A stretch of 64,000 nucleotides of DNA from Ralstonia pickettii (lineage in GTDB: Bacteria > Pseudomonadota > Gammaproteobacteria > Burkholderiales > Burkholderiaceae). Positions 33,604-43,168 of this stretch are shown in pieces. Where the stretch lies: positions 868,001 to 932,000 of the forward strand of contig NZ_CP066772.2 of the NCBI RefSeq assembly GCF_016466415.2. The letters run 5' to 3'. The notes under the pieces were generated by a model. It saw nothing but the letters and a program-made list of their open reading frames with translations, was not told the DNA's origin and did not search any database. Position numbers and translations under genes: made by a program. The first letter of the stretch is position 1. The number at the start of each line of letters is the position of its first letter.

Positions 33604-33750
33604 ATGACCAATGTTCTGGAATCCACCATCGCTTGGGCTGCACCGTGCCTGATCGCCACTGCGATCGTCGTGCCGGTCATGTGGAACAAGCTGCGTACGC
33701 GCCGTGTGCTCGAAGCCATGCACCAGGCACGCGAACACCGCGACGAGTGA
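33604..33750 (+). CDS. 48-aa single-pass membrane protein
   Basis: The ATG at 33604 follows a GGGGGG site by 6 bases. One helix (A-A-P-C-L-I-A-T-A-I-V-V-P-V-M-W) is followed by a basic, amphipathic tail (R-R-V-L-E-A-M-H-Q-A-R-E-H). No family is recognised; the ORF reading from 33502 has no site. Its size and layout resemble small stress or transporter-associated peptides. Confidence 0.55.
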   Translation: MTNVLESTIAWAAPCLIATAIVVPVMWNKLRTRRVLEAMHQAREHRDE

Positions 33751-33806
33751 TTTGTCGATCGGCCATCTGCGCCGCTCCAACCTTCTTGCCACGCCAGTAA
33801 AAACGA

Positions 33807-33839
33807 AAACGGGCGCCGCATTGCTGCTGGCGCCCGTTT
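33807..33839. terminator. Bidirectional terminator
   Basis: AAACGGGCGCC (33807-33817) pairs perfectly with GGCGCCCGTTT (33829-33839). It serves the convergent 48-aa gene and azoR. Confidence 0.7.
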
Positions 33840-33893
33840 GGCATTCTGCGAGGCCGGTTGCGGCGCGTCCCGTTGCGCCGCAATCCTGTTCGC

Positions 33894-34520
33894 TCAGGCT
33901 GCCACGGCCTTGCTTACAACGTCGCGCATGGCGGCGTGTGCGGCTTCCAGGGCTTGTGCGCGGGCGTCCGGGCCCATCGCCAGGCGTTCTGCGCGCACGA
34001 ACTGCACATCGGTGATACCGAAGAAGCCGAACACGGTCTTCAGATAGGCCTCCTGGAAATCCATGGCGGCGGCCGGGCCGGCGGAGTACATGCCGCCGCG
34101 CGTCGACGCAACGATCACCTTCTTGCCACCGGCCAGTCCGACCGGGCCAGTTTCCGTGTACTTGAACGTACGGCCGGCTTGCGCCACGCGGTCAATCCAG
34201 GCCTTGAGCTGGCTGGGCACCGAAAAGTTGTACATCGGCGCGCCGACCACGATCACATCGCTGGCGAGCAGTTCATTCACGAGCGTTTCCGAGCGTGCAT
34301 GCTCTGCGCGGGTCGCGTCGTCAAAATCGTCGGCGCCCGTGGCGCGGAAGCCCGCGGCAATGGCGCCGTCCAGGTGCGGAATGGCTTCGACCGACAGATC
34401 ACGGTGGACGACGGTGGCGCTGGGGTTTTCGCGGCGCAGCTCGTCAACAATGGCGGCGCTCAGCAGGCGCGAAGCCGAGGCGTCACCGAGGATGCTGGAA
34501 TCAATGTGAAGGACTTGCAT
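33894..34520 (-). CDS. azoR: FMN-dependent NADH-azoreductase
   Basis: A 208-aa flavodoxin-like quinone/azo reductase. It has the phosphate-binding start (I-D-S-S-I-L-G-D-A-S-A-S), the FMN-contacting A-P-M-Y-N-F-S-V-P-S-Q-L-K motif near residue 100, and S-T-R-G-G-M-Y near residue 140. It reduces quinones and azo dyes with NADH. The ATG at 34520 follows GGAGA. It is divergent from a LysR gene 127 bp away, which probably regulates it in response to an electrophile. Confidence 0.95.
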   Translation of the reverse strand: MQVLHIDSSILGDASASRLLSAAIVDELRRENPSATVVHRDLSVEAIPHLDGAIAAGFRATGADDFDDATRAEHARSETLVNELLASDVIVVGAPMYNFSVPSQLKAWIDRVAQAGRTFKYTETGPVGLAGGKKVIVASTRGGMYSAGPAAAMDFQEAYLKTVFGFFGITDVQFVRAERLAMGPDARAQALEAAHAAMRDVVSKAVAA

Positions 34521-34647
34521 GGTGTCTCTCCAGGAAAAAGGTGGGTTGCTGCAAAGATAGTGCGATGCAGCGAGTTCCAGTAGTGGGTCCAATCGACACA
34601 CATCGTTCTATGAGTGGGACAATGCGCGGGTGCTTTGGAGAACCGCC

Positions 34648-35595
34648 ATGGAAGACCTGAACGACCTCGTCCTGTTTGCCAGCGTGGTGACGCACGGCAG
34701 TTTTTCCGGCGCCGCCAGGGCGCTGGGGATTCCGAAATCGCGCGTGAGCCGCCGCGTGGCGGATCTGGAAACACGTCTGGGGGTGCGGCTCCTGCAGCGC
34801 TCAACGCGCGCCGTGCATGTCACGGACGTGGGCTCGGCGTTCTTTACGCATTGCGAATCGATGACCCAGGCCGCCCGCGCCGCCTTCGAGGTGGCCGAGC
34901 ACGCCGGCGAAAAACCTTCCGGCCGCCTGCGCGTGAGCTGTCCGGTGGGCGTGGCGCATGTGTTCATCGCGCCCGTGCTGTCGAAATTCCTGCGCGCACA
35001 GCCCGATGTGCGCCTGGAGCTGGACGTGACAAACCGCCGTGTCGACGTGATCGGCGACGGCTACGACGTGGCGCTGCGCGTGCGCTCGACGCTGGACGAT
35101 TCCAACCTCGTCGTGCGCAGTTTTGGCGTGAGCGACCAGGTGCTGGTGGCCAGCCCGTCGTTTGTCGCCGAGCATGGGCCCTTCGAGACGCCGGAGTCGA
35201 TGCGCGGCGTGATGGGCGTGGGCGTCGACGGCGCGGCCGGTGAGCGGACGCGCTGGCGCCTGACCGCTCCCGAAGGCGGTGCGGTCGATATCGAATACAC
35301 CCCCGCGCTGGTGACGGACGACCTGTATCTGATGGGGCAGACCGCGCTGGCCGGCATTGGCGTTGCGCAACTGCCGTTCAACCTCTGCGCGGAGCCGGTT
35401 CGTGATGGCCGGCTGGTTGTGCTGCTGCCGGGATACCGGTTGCCGGTGCACCAGTTTCACGCGGTGTTTCCGTCACGCCGGGGCTTGGTACCGGCGGTGC
35501 GCGCGTTTATCGAATTCCTGGCAGAAGAGTTGCCCGGCATGACGGCAAATGTCAGTCGCTGCTATGAGGACATCGTTCGGCAGCCCGATCGTTGA
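34648..35595 (+). CDS. LysR-family regulator divergent from azoR
   Basis: A 315-aa regulator of the CrgA/AaeR-like LysR subgroup: helix-turn-helix at residues 1-60 (E-D-L-N-D-L-V-L-F-A-S-V-V), effector domain to about 300. The ATG at 34648 follows GGAGA by 8 bases. Its promoter region is shared with azoR, as for many LysR genes next to azoreductase or quinone reductase genes. The inducer is unknown. Confidence 0.92.
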   Translation: MEDLNDLVLFASVVTHGSFSGAARALGIPKSRVSRRVADLETRLGVRLLQRSTRAVHVTDVGSAFFTHCESMTQAARAAFEVAEHAGEKPSGRLRVSCPVGVAHVFIAPVLSKFLRAQPDVRLELDVTNRRVDVIGDGYDVALRVRSTLDDSNLVVRSFGVSDQVLVASPSFVAEHGPFETPESMRGVMGVGVDGAAGERTRWRLTAPEGGAVDIEYTPALVTDDLYLMGQTALAGIGVAQLPFNLCAEPVRDGRLVVLLPGYRLPVHQFHAVFPSRRGLVPAVRAFIEFLAEELPGMTANVSRCYEDIVRQPDR

Positions 35596-35685
35596 CTCTG
35601 CAACGATTGCGAATCGGCAGTATCATCAACGGCTTCGCTTCTCCCATTGGCGCGGGTGCCTTGAGTGGCATGCGCGCACGTTCCC

Positions 35686-37266
35686 ATGTCCTCCCGCCCC
35701 AGCATTGAACCGCCCAAGCCAGATACGCCTACTGCACCGATTGCGTCGGCGTCCAGCCCGCTGGATGCGCTGCCCGTGCCTGAAATTCCGGTGATGGCGG
35801 TGATGGGCGGGCTGATGCTCGCCATCTTGCTGGGCGCGCTGGAGCAAACCATCGTTGCGGTGGCCTTGCCCGTGATCGCGGGCGAATTCAACGGCTTTGC
35901 GTTGATGGCCTGGCTGGTGTCGGCGTATCTGGTGGCGTCCACGGTGGTGACGCCCATCTACGGCAAATTGAGTGACCTCTACGGCCGCCGCGCCATGCTG
36001 ACGACGGCCATCGTGCTGTTCGTGCTGGCGTCGGTGGCGTGTGCGCTGGCGACCAGCATGCCGATGCTGCTGTTTGCACGCGTGCTGCAGGGGCTGGGCG
36101 GCGGCGGTCTGATCTCGGTATCGCAGGCCACGATCGCCGATGTGGTGCCGCTGCGCGAGCGTGGCCGCTACCAGGGCTACGTGAGCGGCATGTGGGCCAT
36201 GGCCAGCCTCGCCGGTCCGGTGATCGGCGGTTACCTGACGCATTACCTGTCATGGCGCTGGATTTTCTGGATCAACCTGCCGCTGGGCATTGTCGCGCTG
36301 CTGGTCGTGCGCCGCACGCTTCGGCATCTGCCGGTGGCGCATCAGCGCCGCCCCATCGACGTGCCGGGCGTGGTGCTGTTTGCCGGGGGCCTGACCGCGC
36401 TGTTGCTGATGATCACCCGCGTGGGGCAGGGCACGCCGCTCACGCAGCCCGAAAACCTTGGCCTGCTGGCGGCGGCGGTGGTGCTGCTGGGCGCGTTTGT
36501 CTGGCAAGAGAACCGCGCCGTCGAGCCGATCATTCCGCTGTCGATGTTCCGGGTCCGTACCGTCACGATCTGCTGCCTGGCGCTGTTCCTGTGCTTCTTC
36601 CAACTGATCGCCACGTCGGTGCTGATGCCCCTGCGCTTCCAGATGGTGGCGGGTGCCAGCCCCGATGCCGCCGCGCTGCGCCTCGTGCCGCTCACGCTGT
36701 CGATTCCGCTTGGCGCCTTCATTGCCGGCAAATGGATGACACACAGCGGTCGCTACAAGCCCCTGATGCTGGGTGGCGCATGCGTGGTGCCGTTTGCCGT
36801 GGCATCGCTGGGTCTGCTGGACCCGCACAGCGTGTTGGCGCTGACCCTTGCGATGATCGTGCTTGGCCTGTCGATTGGCGTGCAGTTCCCGACGGGCCTG
36901 GTGGCCACGCAAAATGCGGTGTCGCCGCAGACGGTGGGCCTGGCCACGGCACTGACCGCCTTCTCGCGCCTGCTGGGTGGCGCGGTGGGTGTGGCGGTGC
37001 TGACGTCCGTGCTGATTGCGCTGCTGCGTCAGGCTGCGCCCGAAGCGCAGGTGGCGGCCGGCGGCGACGTGCTGATGGACCTTTTCCATGCCGCGCTTGC
37101 CAGCAGCGGTGCCGATGCCCAGGCCCTGCAGCGCGCAGGCGAGAGCGCGTTCCGGCATCTGTTCTTCTTTGCCGCTGCGGTGTCGGTTATTTCGCCGCTG
37201 TTGGTCATGCGGCTGGAAGAGAAGGCGCTGCGCGGCAAGGTGTCGCTTGCCGAGGCTGTCGAGTAA
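35686..37266 (+). CDS. EmrB/QacA-type (DHA2) drug exporter
   Basis: A 526-aa major-facilitator protein with 14 predicted helices. It shows L-E-Q-T-I-V-A-V-A-L-P in helix 1, the loop Y-G-K-L-S-D-L-Y-G-R-R, and the antiporter motif C region G-P-V-I-G-G-Y. The family pumps hydrophobic drugs outward in exchange for protons. The ATG at 35686 is the most likely start although a GTG at 35665 is open and neither has a clear site. It is monocistronic; the substrate is unknown. Confidence 0.9.
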   Translation: MSSRPSIEPPKPDTPTAPIASASSPLDALPVPEIPVMAVMGGLMLAILLGALEQTIVAVALPVIAGEFNGFALMAWLVSAYLVASTVVTPIYGKLSDLYGRRAMLTTAIVLFVLASVACALATSMPMLLFARVLQGLGGGGLISVSQATIADVVPLRERGRYQGYVSGMWAMASLAGPVIGGYLTHYLSWRWIFWINLPLGIVALLVVRRTLRHLPVAHQRRPIDVPGVVLFAGGLTALLLMITRVGQGTPLTQPENLGLLAAAVVLLGAFVWQENRAVEPIIPLSMFRVRTVTICCLALFLCFFQLIATSVLMPLRFQMVAGASPDAAALRLVPLTLSIPLGAFIAGKWMTHSGRYKPLMLGGACVVPFAVASLGLLDPHSVLALTLAMIVLGLSIGVQFPTGLVATQNAVSPQTVGLATALTAFSRLLGGAVGVAVLTSVLIALLRQAAPEAQVAAGGDVLMDLFHAALASSGADAQALQRAGESAFRHLFFFAAAVSVISPLLVMRLEEKALRGKVSLAEAVE

Positions 37267-37277
37267 GGCTGGCCGCG

Positions 37278-38174
37278 CTAGCTTGTGGCAGGCGCCAGCG
37301 CCCGCCGTCGAGCGCGGCGCGCCACGCTGCCCTCGTAGAGTGCCCAGCGCAGCGTCGGCGCCACGGTGCGCATGGCCGCCGACGCAAACGTCGCCTGCAG
37401 CGGCGGCCGCTTGAGATCAAGCATCTGTATTGCCCACGGCGGCAGCAACTGGATGCCCGCATCCAGGAAGAGGCGTACCGCAGGGCGCAACCCCGGGCGC
37501 GGCGCCTGCCACGTCATCAATACTTCCACGACCGTGCGCGTGCGATCGCTGGCCACCAGCTCGGCGCGCATCGCATTCAGATAAGTCTGCACGGCCGCCC
37601 GCGATTTCGGCACGTCGTGCGCGCCGAGCATTTCGGCCACCAGCGCGGTCTCTTCAAAGTAACGATCCTGTTGCGCGCCGCTCAGGCTGGCATCCACGTA
37701 GCGCAGATAGCCCGCCAGGAAGCTCGACATCTCGGCCACGTGTACCCAGGTGAGCAGATCCGGGTCGTTGGCCGAGTACGGCCGGCCATCGGGCGCGATG
37801 CCTTGCACGCGGTCGTGGATGGTCTTCACGCGGTCGATGAGCGCCAGCGCATCGTGTCGGCTGCCGTACGTGGTGCCGGCCACAAACTGTGCGGTCCGGC
37901 CCAGGCGTCCTTGCAGGTCTTCGCGAAAGTTGGAATGGTCCCACACGCCGGCCAGCGCGCGCGGGTGCAGCGCTTGCAACAACAGCGCGCTGATCCCGCC
38001 GGCCATCATCGCCGGAAAATCGGCATGGACCTTCCAGCAGACCGCGTCGGGGCCGAACAGGCCCGGGTCGCCCGGCGGCGAGGCAATGTCGAGGGTCAGG
38101 CTGCCGGTGGCGCGCGTCAGGCCGCGGACCTGGTTGGCGATGCGTTCGCGAATGGCGACGAGTGGCGAGGGCAT
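37278..38174 (-). CDS. Oxygenase MpaB (DUF2236) family protein
   Basis: A 298-aa protein of the MpaB/latex-clearing-protein-related DUF2236 group. It keeps the heme-binding layout: D-P-G-L-F-G-P near residue 35, A-L-L-L-Q-A-L-H-P-R-A with the conserved His near residue 67, and T-W-V-H-V-A-E-M near residue 142. The ATG at 38174 is chosen over a GTG eight codons upstream. Family members cleave or hydroxylate isoprenoid-like substrates; the substrate here is unknown. Confidence 0.86.
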   Translation of the reverse strand: MPSPLVAIRERIANQVRGLTRATGSLTLDIASPPGDPGLFGPDAVCWKVHADFPAMMAGGISALLLQALHPRALAGVWDHSNFREDLQGRLGRTAQFVAGTTYGSRHDALALIDRVKTIHDRVQGIAPDGRPYSANDPDLLTWVHVAEMSSFLAGYLRYVDASLSGAQQDRYFEETALVAEMLGAHDVPKSRAAVQTYLNAMRAELVASDRTRTVVEVLMTWQAPRPGLRPAVRLFLDAGIQLLPPWAIQMLDLKRPPLQATFASAAMRTVAPTLRWALYEGSVARRARRRALAPATS

Positions 38175-38356
38175 GGTGCCGAAAGTGCCGGGAAGCACGA
38201 GGCGAGGAAGCCTCTATTCTACCGACCCGCACCGGAGCACACGGTGCCCGCCGTGATGACAGAACGCCGCAGCCGATGTGCATGCGCAGGACCATTTGTT
38301 GCGACGGCATGTTTATCCGCCCCTCCTAGAATGGAGAACAGTCCCACGAGAACGCG

Positions 38357-39286
38357 ATGCCTATGACCCCCCACCGACATACCACCTGGTTGGACTGGCT
38401 TGTCCTGGGTGCGCTGCTGGTCGGCTTATGCCTGAGCCTCCCCGGGCGCGCGGCAGACAACGCGCAAGGTTTGCGCGACAAATACCAGAGCGTGGCGCCA
38501 CAGTTGGCCGATAACGTGTTCCATCGCCCGCTGGTCCTGGAATCCACCGAAGCCCCCGACCGGCTCAAGAGCGACATCTATAGCGTGCTCGACTACCCGT
38601 TTGCCACCGTCAAGGGCGCGTTGGGCGACCCGGAGCACGGTGCAGCCAACTGGTGCGACGTGCTCATCCTGCATCTGAATATCAAGTACTGCCACGCCAC
38701 ACACGGCGCGGACAGCAGCGTGCTCAACGTGAACCTCGGCCGCAAGGTAGAAGACTCGCTTTCCGCCAGCTATCGCCTTGAGTTTGGTTATCACCCTGTT
38801 GTCAGCAGTGCGGATTACTTTCGCGTTGAACTCAGCGCGGCTTCCGGCCCGCTCAGCACCCGCGACTACCACATCATGCTGGAGGCCATTCCCGCGCCGG
38901 GCACTGGCAACCACACGTTTCTGCACCTGACCTACGCTTATGGTTACGGCGCCGCCGGCCGACTGGCGATGCGCACGTACCTTGCAACCGTGGGCAGCGG
39001 CAAGGTCGGGTTCACCAAGACGGCGGAATCGTCACCGGGTGGGGAGCCCGAATTCGTGGGCGGCGTGCGCGGCCTGCTTGAGCGCAACACGATGCGCTAC
39101 TACCTCGCCATCGATGCGTATCTGAAGTCGCTGTCTGCGCCGCCGGACCAGCGTTTGCAGCAGCGGCTGAACACGTGGTTCAACGCCACCGAGCAGTACG
39201 CACGCCAGTTGCACGAAGTGGAGCGGCAGGACTACCTGCAGATGAAGCACCACGAAGTCGAGCGCCAGCGGCAGGCGGCGCAGTGA
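38357..39286 (+). CDS. Exported protein of unknown function
   Basis: A 309-aa protein with an N-terminal hydrophobic segment and an Arg-Ala-Ala-Asp site near residue 33, so it is probably secreted. The body has two Cys residues (N-W-C-D-V-L-I-L and K-Y-C-H-A-T-H) and a Y-A-Y-G-Y-G-A motif, and the tail is a long charged helix. The pattern is that of an SRPBCC-like fold, but I cannot name a family. It may be conserved in relatives. Confidence 0.78.
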   Translation: MPMTPHRHTTWLDWLVLGALLVGLCLSLPGRAADNAQGLRDKYQSVAPQLADNVFHRPLVLESTEAPDRLKSDIYSVLDYPFATVKGALGDPEHGAANWCDVLILHLNIKYCHATHGADSSVLNVNLGRKVEDSLSASYRLEFGYHPVVSSADYFRVELSAASGPLSTRDYHIMLEAIPAPGTGNHTFLHLTYAYGYGAAGRLAMRTYLATVGSGKVGFTKTAESSPGGEPEFVGGVRGLLERNTMRYYLAIDAYLKSLSAPPDQRLQQRLNTWFNATEQYARQLHEVERQDYLQMKHHEVERQRQAAQ

Positions 39287-39290
39287 CGCT

Positions 39291-39722
39291 TCAGGCCGGG
39301 CGGTAGACCTTGGCGAAGCGCCGCGCCTGCACGACGCCGTAGTCGCCGGGGGCGTATTGGAGCACCCAGTCGCCGGCCTGGCCGTGCAGTACGTCACCGG
39401 CTTCGGAGCGCGCCATTGAGAACGCTTCGCGCATCTGCTTGGCCAGCACCACGCTGGGGCGGTTGCGGTAAGCGCCGGCCTGACCCTGCGCGAGCGATGC
39501 ATCGGCGGGGACGTACTTTGCATCGAAACGCTCGCGCGAAACGACCCAGCGGTCGCCGGTTGAGCCGGTGATCAGTGCATCGCCAGGGGCGTAGCGGTTC
39601 GGGCCTTCCAGGCTCATCAACTCGCCGGCTTGGGTGGCAAAGTCGACGTGGACGGTCTCGTCCTTCACAAAAGGGCGGGCGGCGGGGTCCGTGCGCAGGT
39701 CGACGTGTTGCAGGGTAGGCAT
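39291..39722 (-). CDS. PGDYG-domain protein
   Basis: A 143-aa cytoplasmic protein starting at the ATG at 39722. The C-terminal part carries the name-giving motif (Y-A-P-G-D-Y-G-V-V) near residue 128, and a related segment (Y-A-P-G-D-A-L-I-T) occurs near residue 44, so the protein seems to hold two copies of a small fold. It converges with the gene at 38357. Function unknown. Confidence 0.8.
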   Translation of the reverse strand: MPTLQHVDLRTDPAARPFVKDETVHVDFATQAGELMSLEGPNRYAPGDALITGSTGDRWVVSRERFDAKYVPADASLAQGQAGAYRNRPSVVLAKQMREAFSMARSEAGDVLHGQAGDWVLQYAPGDYGVVQARRFAKVYRPA

Positions 39723-39982
39723 GAGGTGACGCAGAAGGCGATGAAGGCGAGGTCGGGCGAGAGGTCGTAAGCGTAGCGCAAATGGTCGCCTATCGGCAGT
39801 CGATGATCTACCGCTTCGGTCGACCGTACGCTCGCAACTGCGGGCCATGTTTGAAAAGACTTGCACGCGCTCGCAGGCGGAAGCCGTGGGCGCGATGTTG
39901 TGGGTGCTGTCGCAGCGCCGGCCGCGAGGCTAGTCGAGCGTCAAGACAGCACCGGGCGGACGTATCTGCGCTCGTAGCTGAC

Positions 39983-41014
39983 TCAGTAGTACCGCAACTC
40001 CGTCGCCTTGCCGTGGAACACCTTGTACGAGTAGATCGTGTAGCCGACGATGGTCGGCAGCACGATGGCCACGCCCACCAGCATGAACTCGAGCGATTCC
40101 GGCGCGCTGGCCGCTTGCCAGATGTCGAGCCGGTCCACCACGAGATACGGGAAGAGGCTGTAGGCGAGGCCGTTGAAGGCCAGCAGAAAGATGGCGCCGG
40201 TGCCGACGAACGGCGCCCAGACGAGGTGTTCATCGCCCTTCGCAATCTGCTGCGGCAGGCGGCGCAGTACCCAGTCGATCAGCAGGAACAGCACGATTGT
40301 CACCAGCGGCACGGGCGCCAGCAGGATGATGTTCGGCAGCGCAAACCATTTGTCGAACACGCGAGTGCTGACCCACGGCGTCGCCAGCGACACGGCGGCC
40401 ACGCCCAACGCGGTAAACCACAGGCTGCCGCGTGCCCACAGCACCGCGCGCAGCTGCAGCGCGCCTTCCGTCTTCATGATGAGCCACGTGGCGCCCAGCA
40501 GCAGGTAGCCGGCAATCAGGCCGCCTGCCGTGCAGATCGCAAAGATGACGTTGGCCGCGTCGTACTGGAAGCCGGTGATGTACAGCCCGAGCATCAGGCC
40601 CTGCGCTGCGGTGGCAATGACAGAGCCGGCATAGAACGCGCGATTCCACCACGGCTTGTGGTGCGCGCGTGCCTTGACGCGAAAGTCGAATGCCACGCCA
40701 CGCAGGATGAGCCCGAACAGCATCAGCGCCACCGGCAGATGCAGCGCGCCCAGGATCTCGCCATGCGCGGCCGGAAACGCCACCAGCAACAGCCCGACCC
40801 CGAGCACGAGCCAGGTTTCGTTGGCGTCCCAGAACGGGCCGATGGAGGCGATCATGGTGTCCTTCTCGGCGTCGTCGGCGCGGCGCAGCAGGATGCCGAC
40901 GCCCAGGTCGTAGCCGTCGAGGACGACGTAGGCCAGCACGGCGATCCCCATCAGGGCCATGAAGACCACCGGCAGCCAGCCGGCGGGTTGGGTGAGGTCA
41001 GGAATGGTGCTCAT
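39983..41014 (-). CDS. cydB: Cytochrome bd ubiquinol oxidase subunit II
   Basis: A 343-aa membrane protein with 8-9 helices. It forms the second subunit of the bd-type terminal oxidase and is needed to assemble heme b595/d in CydA. Key features: V-L-D-G-Y-D-L-G-V-G-I-L near residue 28 and W-D-A-N-E-T-W-L near residue 58. Its start overlaps the stop of cydA (ATGA). Length and sequence are like the cyanide-insensitive (CIO) subgroup. The enzyme oxidises quinol at high oxygen affinity without pumping protons. Confidence 0.95.
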   Translation of the reverse strand: MSTIPDLTQPAGWLPVVFMALMGIAVLAYVVLDGYDLGVGILLRRADDAEKDTMIASIGPFWDANETWLVLGVGLLLVAFPAAHGEILGALHLPVALMLFGLILRGVAFDFRVKARAHHKPWWNRAFYAGSVIATAAQGLMLGLYITGFQYDAANVIFAICTAGGLIAGYLLLGATWLIMKTEGALQLRAVLWARGSLWFTALGVAAVSLATPWVSTRVFDKWFALPNIILLAPVPLVTIVLFLLIDWVLRRLPQQIAKGDEHLVWAPFVGTGAIFLLAFNGLAYSLFPYLVVDRLDIWQAASAPESLEFMLVGVAIVLPTIVGYTIYSYKVFHGKATELRYY

Positions 41015-42384
41015 GCGTGGCTCGCGACGGGCGCGGAAAGTTCAGAGGTGTGCTTGCCGGGGATGTCGGCATCGGTCGGGTCGATGGCGCCGCCGGCCTT
41101 GCGGGCCAGATAGAACACCACGCCAATGTAGGAGGCGATGAGGAACGCGTACAGCGCGAGATACATCGCCAGCGTGCTGCCGATCATCCGCGCGGGCACG
41201 GATGAGGCGGCCTGCGCAGTGGTCAGCACGCCGTAGACAAGCCACGGTTGCCGGCCGATCTCGGTCACGTACCAGCCGGCCACCACCGCCACCCAGCCGG
41301 AGAACGTCATGGCGACGAGGGTGCGCGCCAGCCAGCGCGGCAGTTCACCATTGCGGCGAAGGCGCCAGGCGCTGGTCCACGACACCGCCAGCATCAGCAA
41401 GCCAACGCCCACCATCAGGCGGAAGGCGAAGAACACGGGCAGCACGGGCGGATGCTGATCGAACTGATCGAGCCCCCGCACTTCGCCGTCGAGCGAGTGC
41501 GTGAGATACAGCGATGCCACCTTCGGCACCGCGATCTCGTAGCGATTGCTGCGCGTTGCTGCATCGGGAATGCCGAACAGCACGGCCGGCACACCGCGTT
41601 CGGTTTGCCAGATGCCTTCCATCGCGGCCAGCTTGGCAGGTTGATGTTCCAGCGTATTCAGGCCGTGCGCATCTCCGGCGGCAATCTGCAACGGGATGAG
41701 CATGGCGGCAAGCACCACGCCGGTCTTGAGCGCCCCACGCACGTCGCCACCGCGGTCGTTGCGCAGCCAGCGGTAAGCGGACAACCCCGCCAGCAGGAAC
41801 GACACCGTCAGCCCCGAAGCCAGCAGCATGTGCGTGAACCGGTAGGGAAACGACGGGTTGAAGATGATCGCCAGCCAGCTTTGCGGATGCGCACGGCCGT
41901 CGATCATCACGTAGCCGGCGGGTGTCTGCATCCACGAATTGAGCGCGATGATCCAGAAGACAGAGATGGTCGTGCCCAACGCGACAAGGAACGTCGCGAA
42001 TGTGTGGATGCGCGGGCTCACGCGGCCGGTGCCGAATAGCATGATCCCGAGAAAGCTGGCTTCCAGAAAGAACGCGGTCAGCACCTCATACGCCAGCAGC
42101 GGTCCGGCGATATTGCCGACGGTATTCATATAGCCAGGCCAGTTCGTGCCGAACTGAAAGCTCATCGTCACGCCGGATACCACGCCCAGCGCGAACGTCA
42201 ATGCGAAGACCTTCACCCAAAGGCGATAGGCGGCCATCCAGGCCTCGTCACCGGTCTTGCGATAGCGCAGCTTGAAGAACAGAAGCACCCACGCAAGCGC
42301 GATGCTGATGGTGGGAAAGAGGATGTGGAAGGTGATGTTGGCGCCAAACTGGATGCGCGCCAGGACAACGGGATCGAGTGACAT
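41011..42384 (-). CDS. cydA: Cytochrome bd ubiquinol oxidase subunit I
   Basis: A 457-aa subunit with nine helices. The heme ligand His20 lies in F-H-I-L-F-P-T, and the proton-channel Glu100 and Glu108 in Y-E-V-L-T-A-F-F-L-E. A further His stands in F-T-H-M-L-L-A-S near 185. At 457 aa it is shorter than E. coli CydA (522 aa) because the quinol-binding Q-loop is short, which places it in the CIO type. It follows the GbsR gene by 16 bp and is co-transcribed with it. Confidence 0.95.
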   Translation of the reverse strand: MSLDPVVLARIQFGANITFHILFPTISIALAWVLLFFKLRYRKTGDEAWMAAYRLWVKVFALTFALGVVSGVTMSFQFGTNWPGYMNTVGNIAGPLLAYEVLTAFFLEASFLGIMLFGTGRVSPRIHTFATFLVALGTTISVFWIIALNSWMQTPAGYVMIDGRAHPQSWLAIIFNPSFPYRFTHMLLASGLTVSFLLAGLSAYRWLRNDRGGDVRGALKTGVVLAAMLIPLQIAAGDAHGLNTLEHQPAKLAAMEGIWQTERGVPAVLFGIPDAATRSNRYEIAVPKVASLYLTHSLDGEVRGLDQFDQHPPVLPVFFAFRLMVGVGLLMLAVSWTSAWRLRRNGELPRWLARTLVAMTFSGWVAVVAGWYVTEIGRQPWLVYGVLTTAQAASSVPARMIGSTLAMYLALYAFLIASYIGVVFYLARKAGGAIDPTDADIPGKHTSELSAPVASHA

Positions 42385-42399
42385 GGGCTTTCTCGGGGG

Positions 42400-42960
42400 C
42401 TACTTGGACTTGCCGCCAACGACAACGGCAAGCTTGTTCTTCATTTCCAGCAACTTATGCACCTTGGCGCCCATCTTCATGAGTTGCTGCAGCGATTCGG
42501 CGTCGAGCTTCTGCACGTCGTCAAACCAGTTGGTCATGAGCGTGATGAGCTCGTACATCTGTTTCATGCGCGCTTGCGCGTGGCGGTCATCCGGATCCGT
42601 GGGGGATTCGAGCATCACGTCGCGCAGCAGCGAAAGCGTGGGGTCGATCTCCCGCTTGCGGCGTTCTTCCGCCAGCGTGCGGAAGATGGTCCAGATGTCG
42701 TCAGGGGCCGAAAAGTATTCGCGCCGGTCGCCCGGTTTGTGCGACAGCCGCACCAGCTTCCACGACTCCAGCTCCTTGAGCCCAATGCTCACGTTGGAGC
42801 GGGAGAAGCCCAGCGACTCGGCGATCTCGTCCGCGTTGATCGGCTCGCGCGCAGCATAGAGCAGCGCGTAGATCTGCCCGACGGTGCGGTTGATGCCCCA
42901 GCGGCTGCCCATCTCGCCGAAATGCAGGACGAAGCGCTGTTTCAAGGGAGAGAGTTGCAT
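42400..42960 (-). CDS. GbsR/MarR-family regulator of the cyd operon
   Basis: A 186-aa winged-helix regulator with the N-terminal G-S-R-W-G-I-N-R-T-V segment and helix-turn-helix A-D-E-I-A-E-S-L-G-F-S-R-S-N-V-S of the GbsR group. The ATG at 42960 is preceded by a weak GAGAAAG site; a TTG six codons upstream is open too. It is the first gene of the cydAB transcript and probably represses or activates it. A perfect inverted repeat lies just upstream. Confidence 0.9.
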   Translation of the reverse strand: MQLSPLKQRFVLHFGEMGSRWGINRTVGQIYALLYAAREPINADEIAESLGFSRSNVSIGLKELESWKLVRLSHKPGDRREYFSAPDDIWTIFRTLAEERRKREIDPTLSLLRDVMLESPTDPDDRHAQARMKQMYELITLMTNWFDDVQKLDAESLQQLMKMGAKVHKLLEMKNKLAVVVGGKSK

Positions 42961-42979
42961 TGTTTTGATCTTTCTCAAT

Positions 42980-42997
42980 TTTCAGGAATTTCTGAAA
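42980..42997 (-). promoter_or_regulatory. Inverted repeat in the GbsR-cydAB promoter
   Basis: TTTCAG-GAATTT-CTGAAA is an 18-bp perfect inverted repeat starting 20 bases upstream of the GbsR-type start codon. It is a good candidate operator for autoregulation. Confidence 0.5.
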
Positions 42998-43168
42998 TTT
43001 TAGGCGTCCTACCCTGCAGTGCAATGTGACGCGCTGTCGCGGGATGCTCGGATTGAGCCCGACGCAATTGCAAAAACCCCGTCGAACGCACATCGCGATT
43101 GTGCTGTCTTCGCCTACTATGCCTATGCGGTAACGTCCCTCAAAACGCACATTCTCTGGAGCGCAAAC

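Noticed and set aside
34521-34647. Possible operator between azoR and its LysR neighbour
   Set aside because: Only weak partial inverted repeats are visible; nothing firm enough to call.
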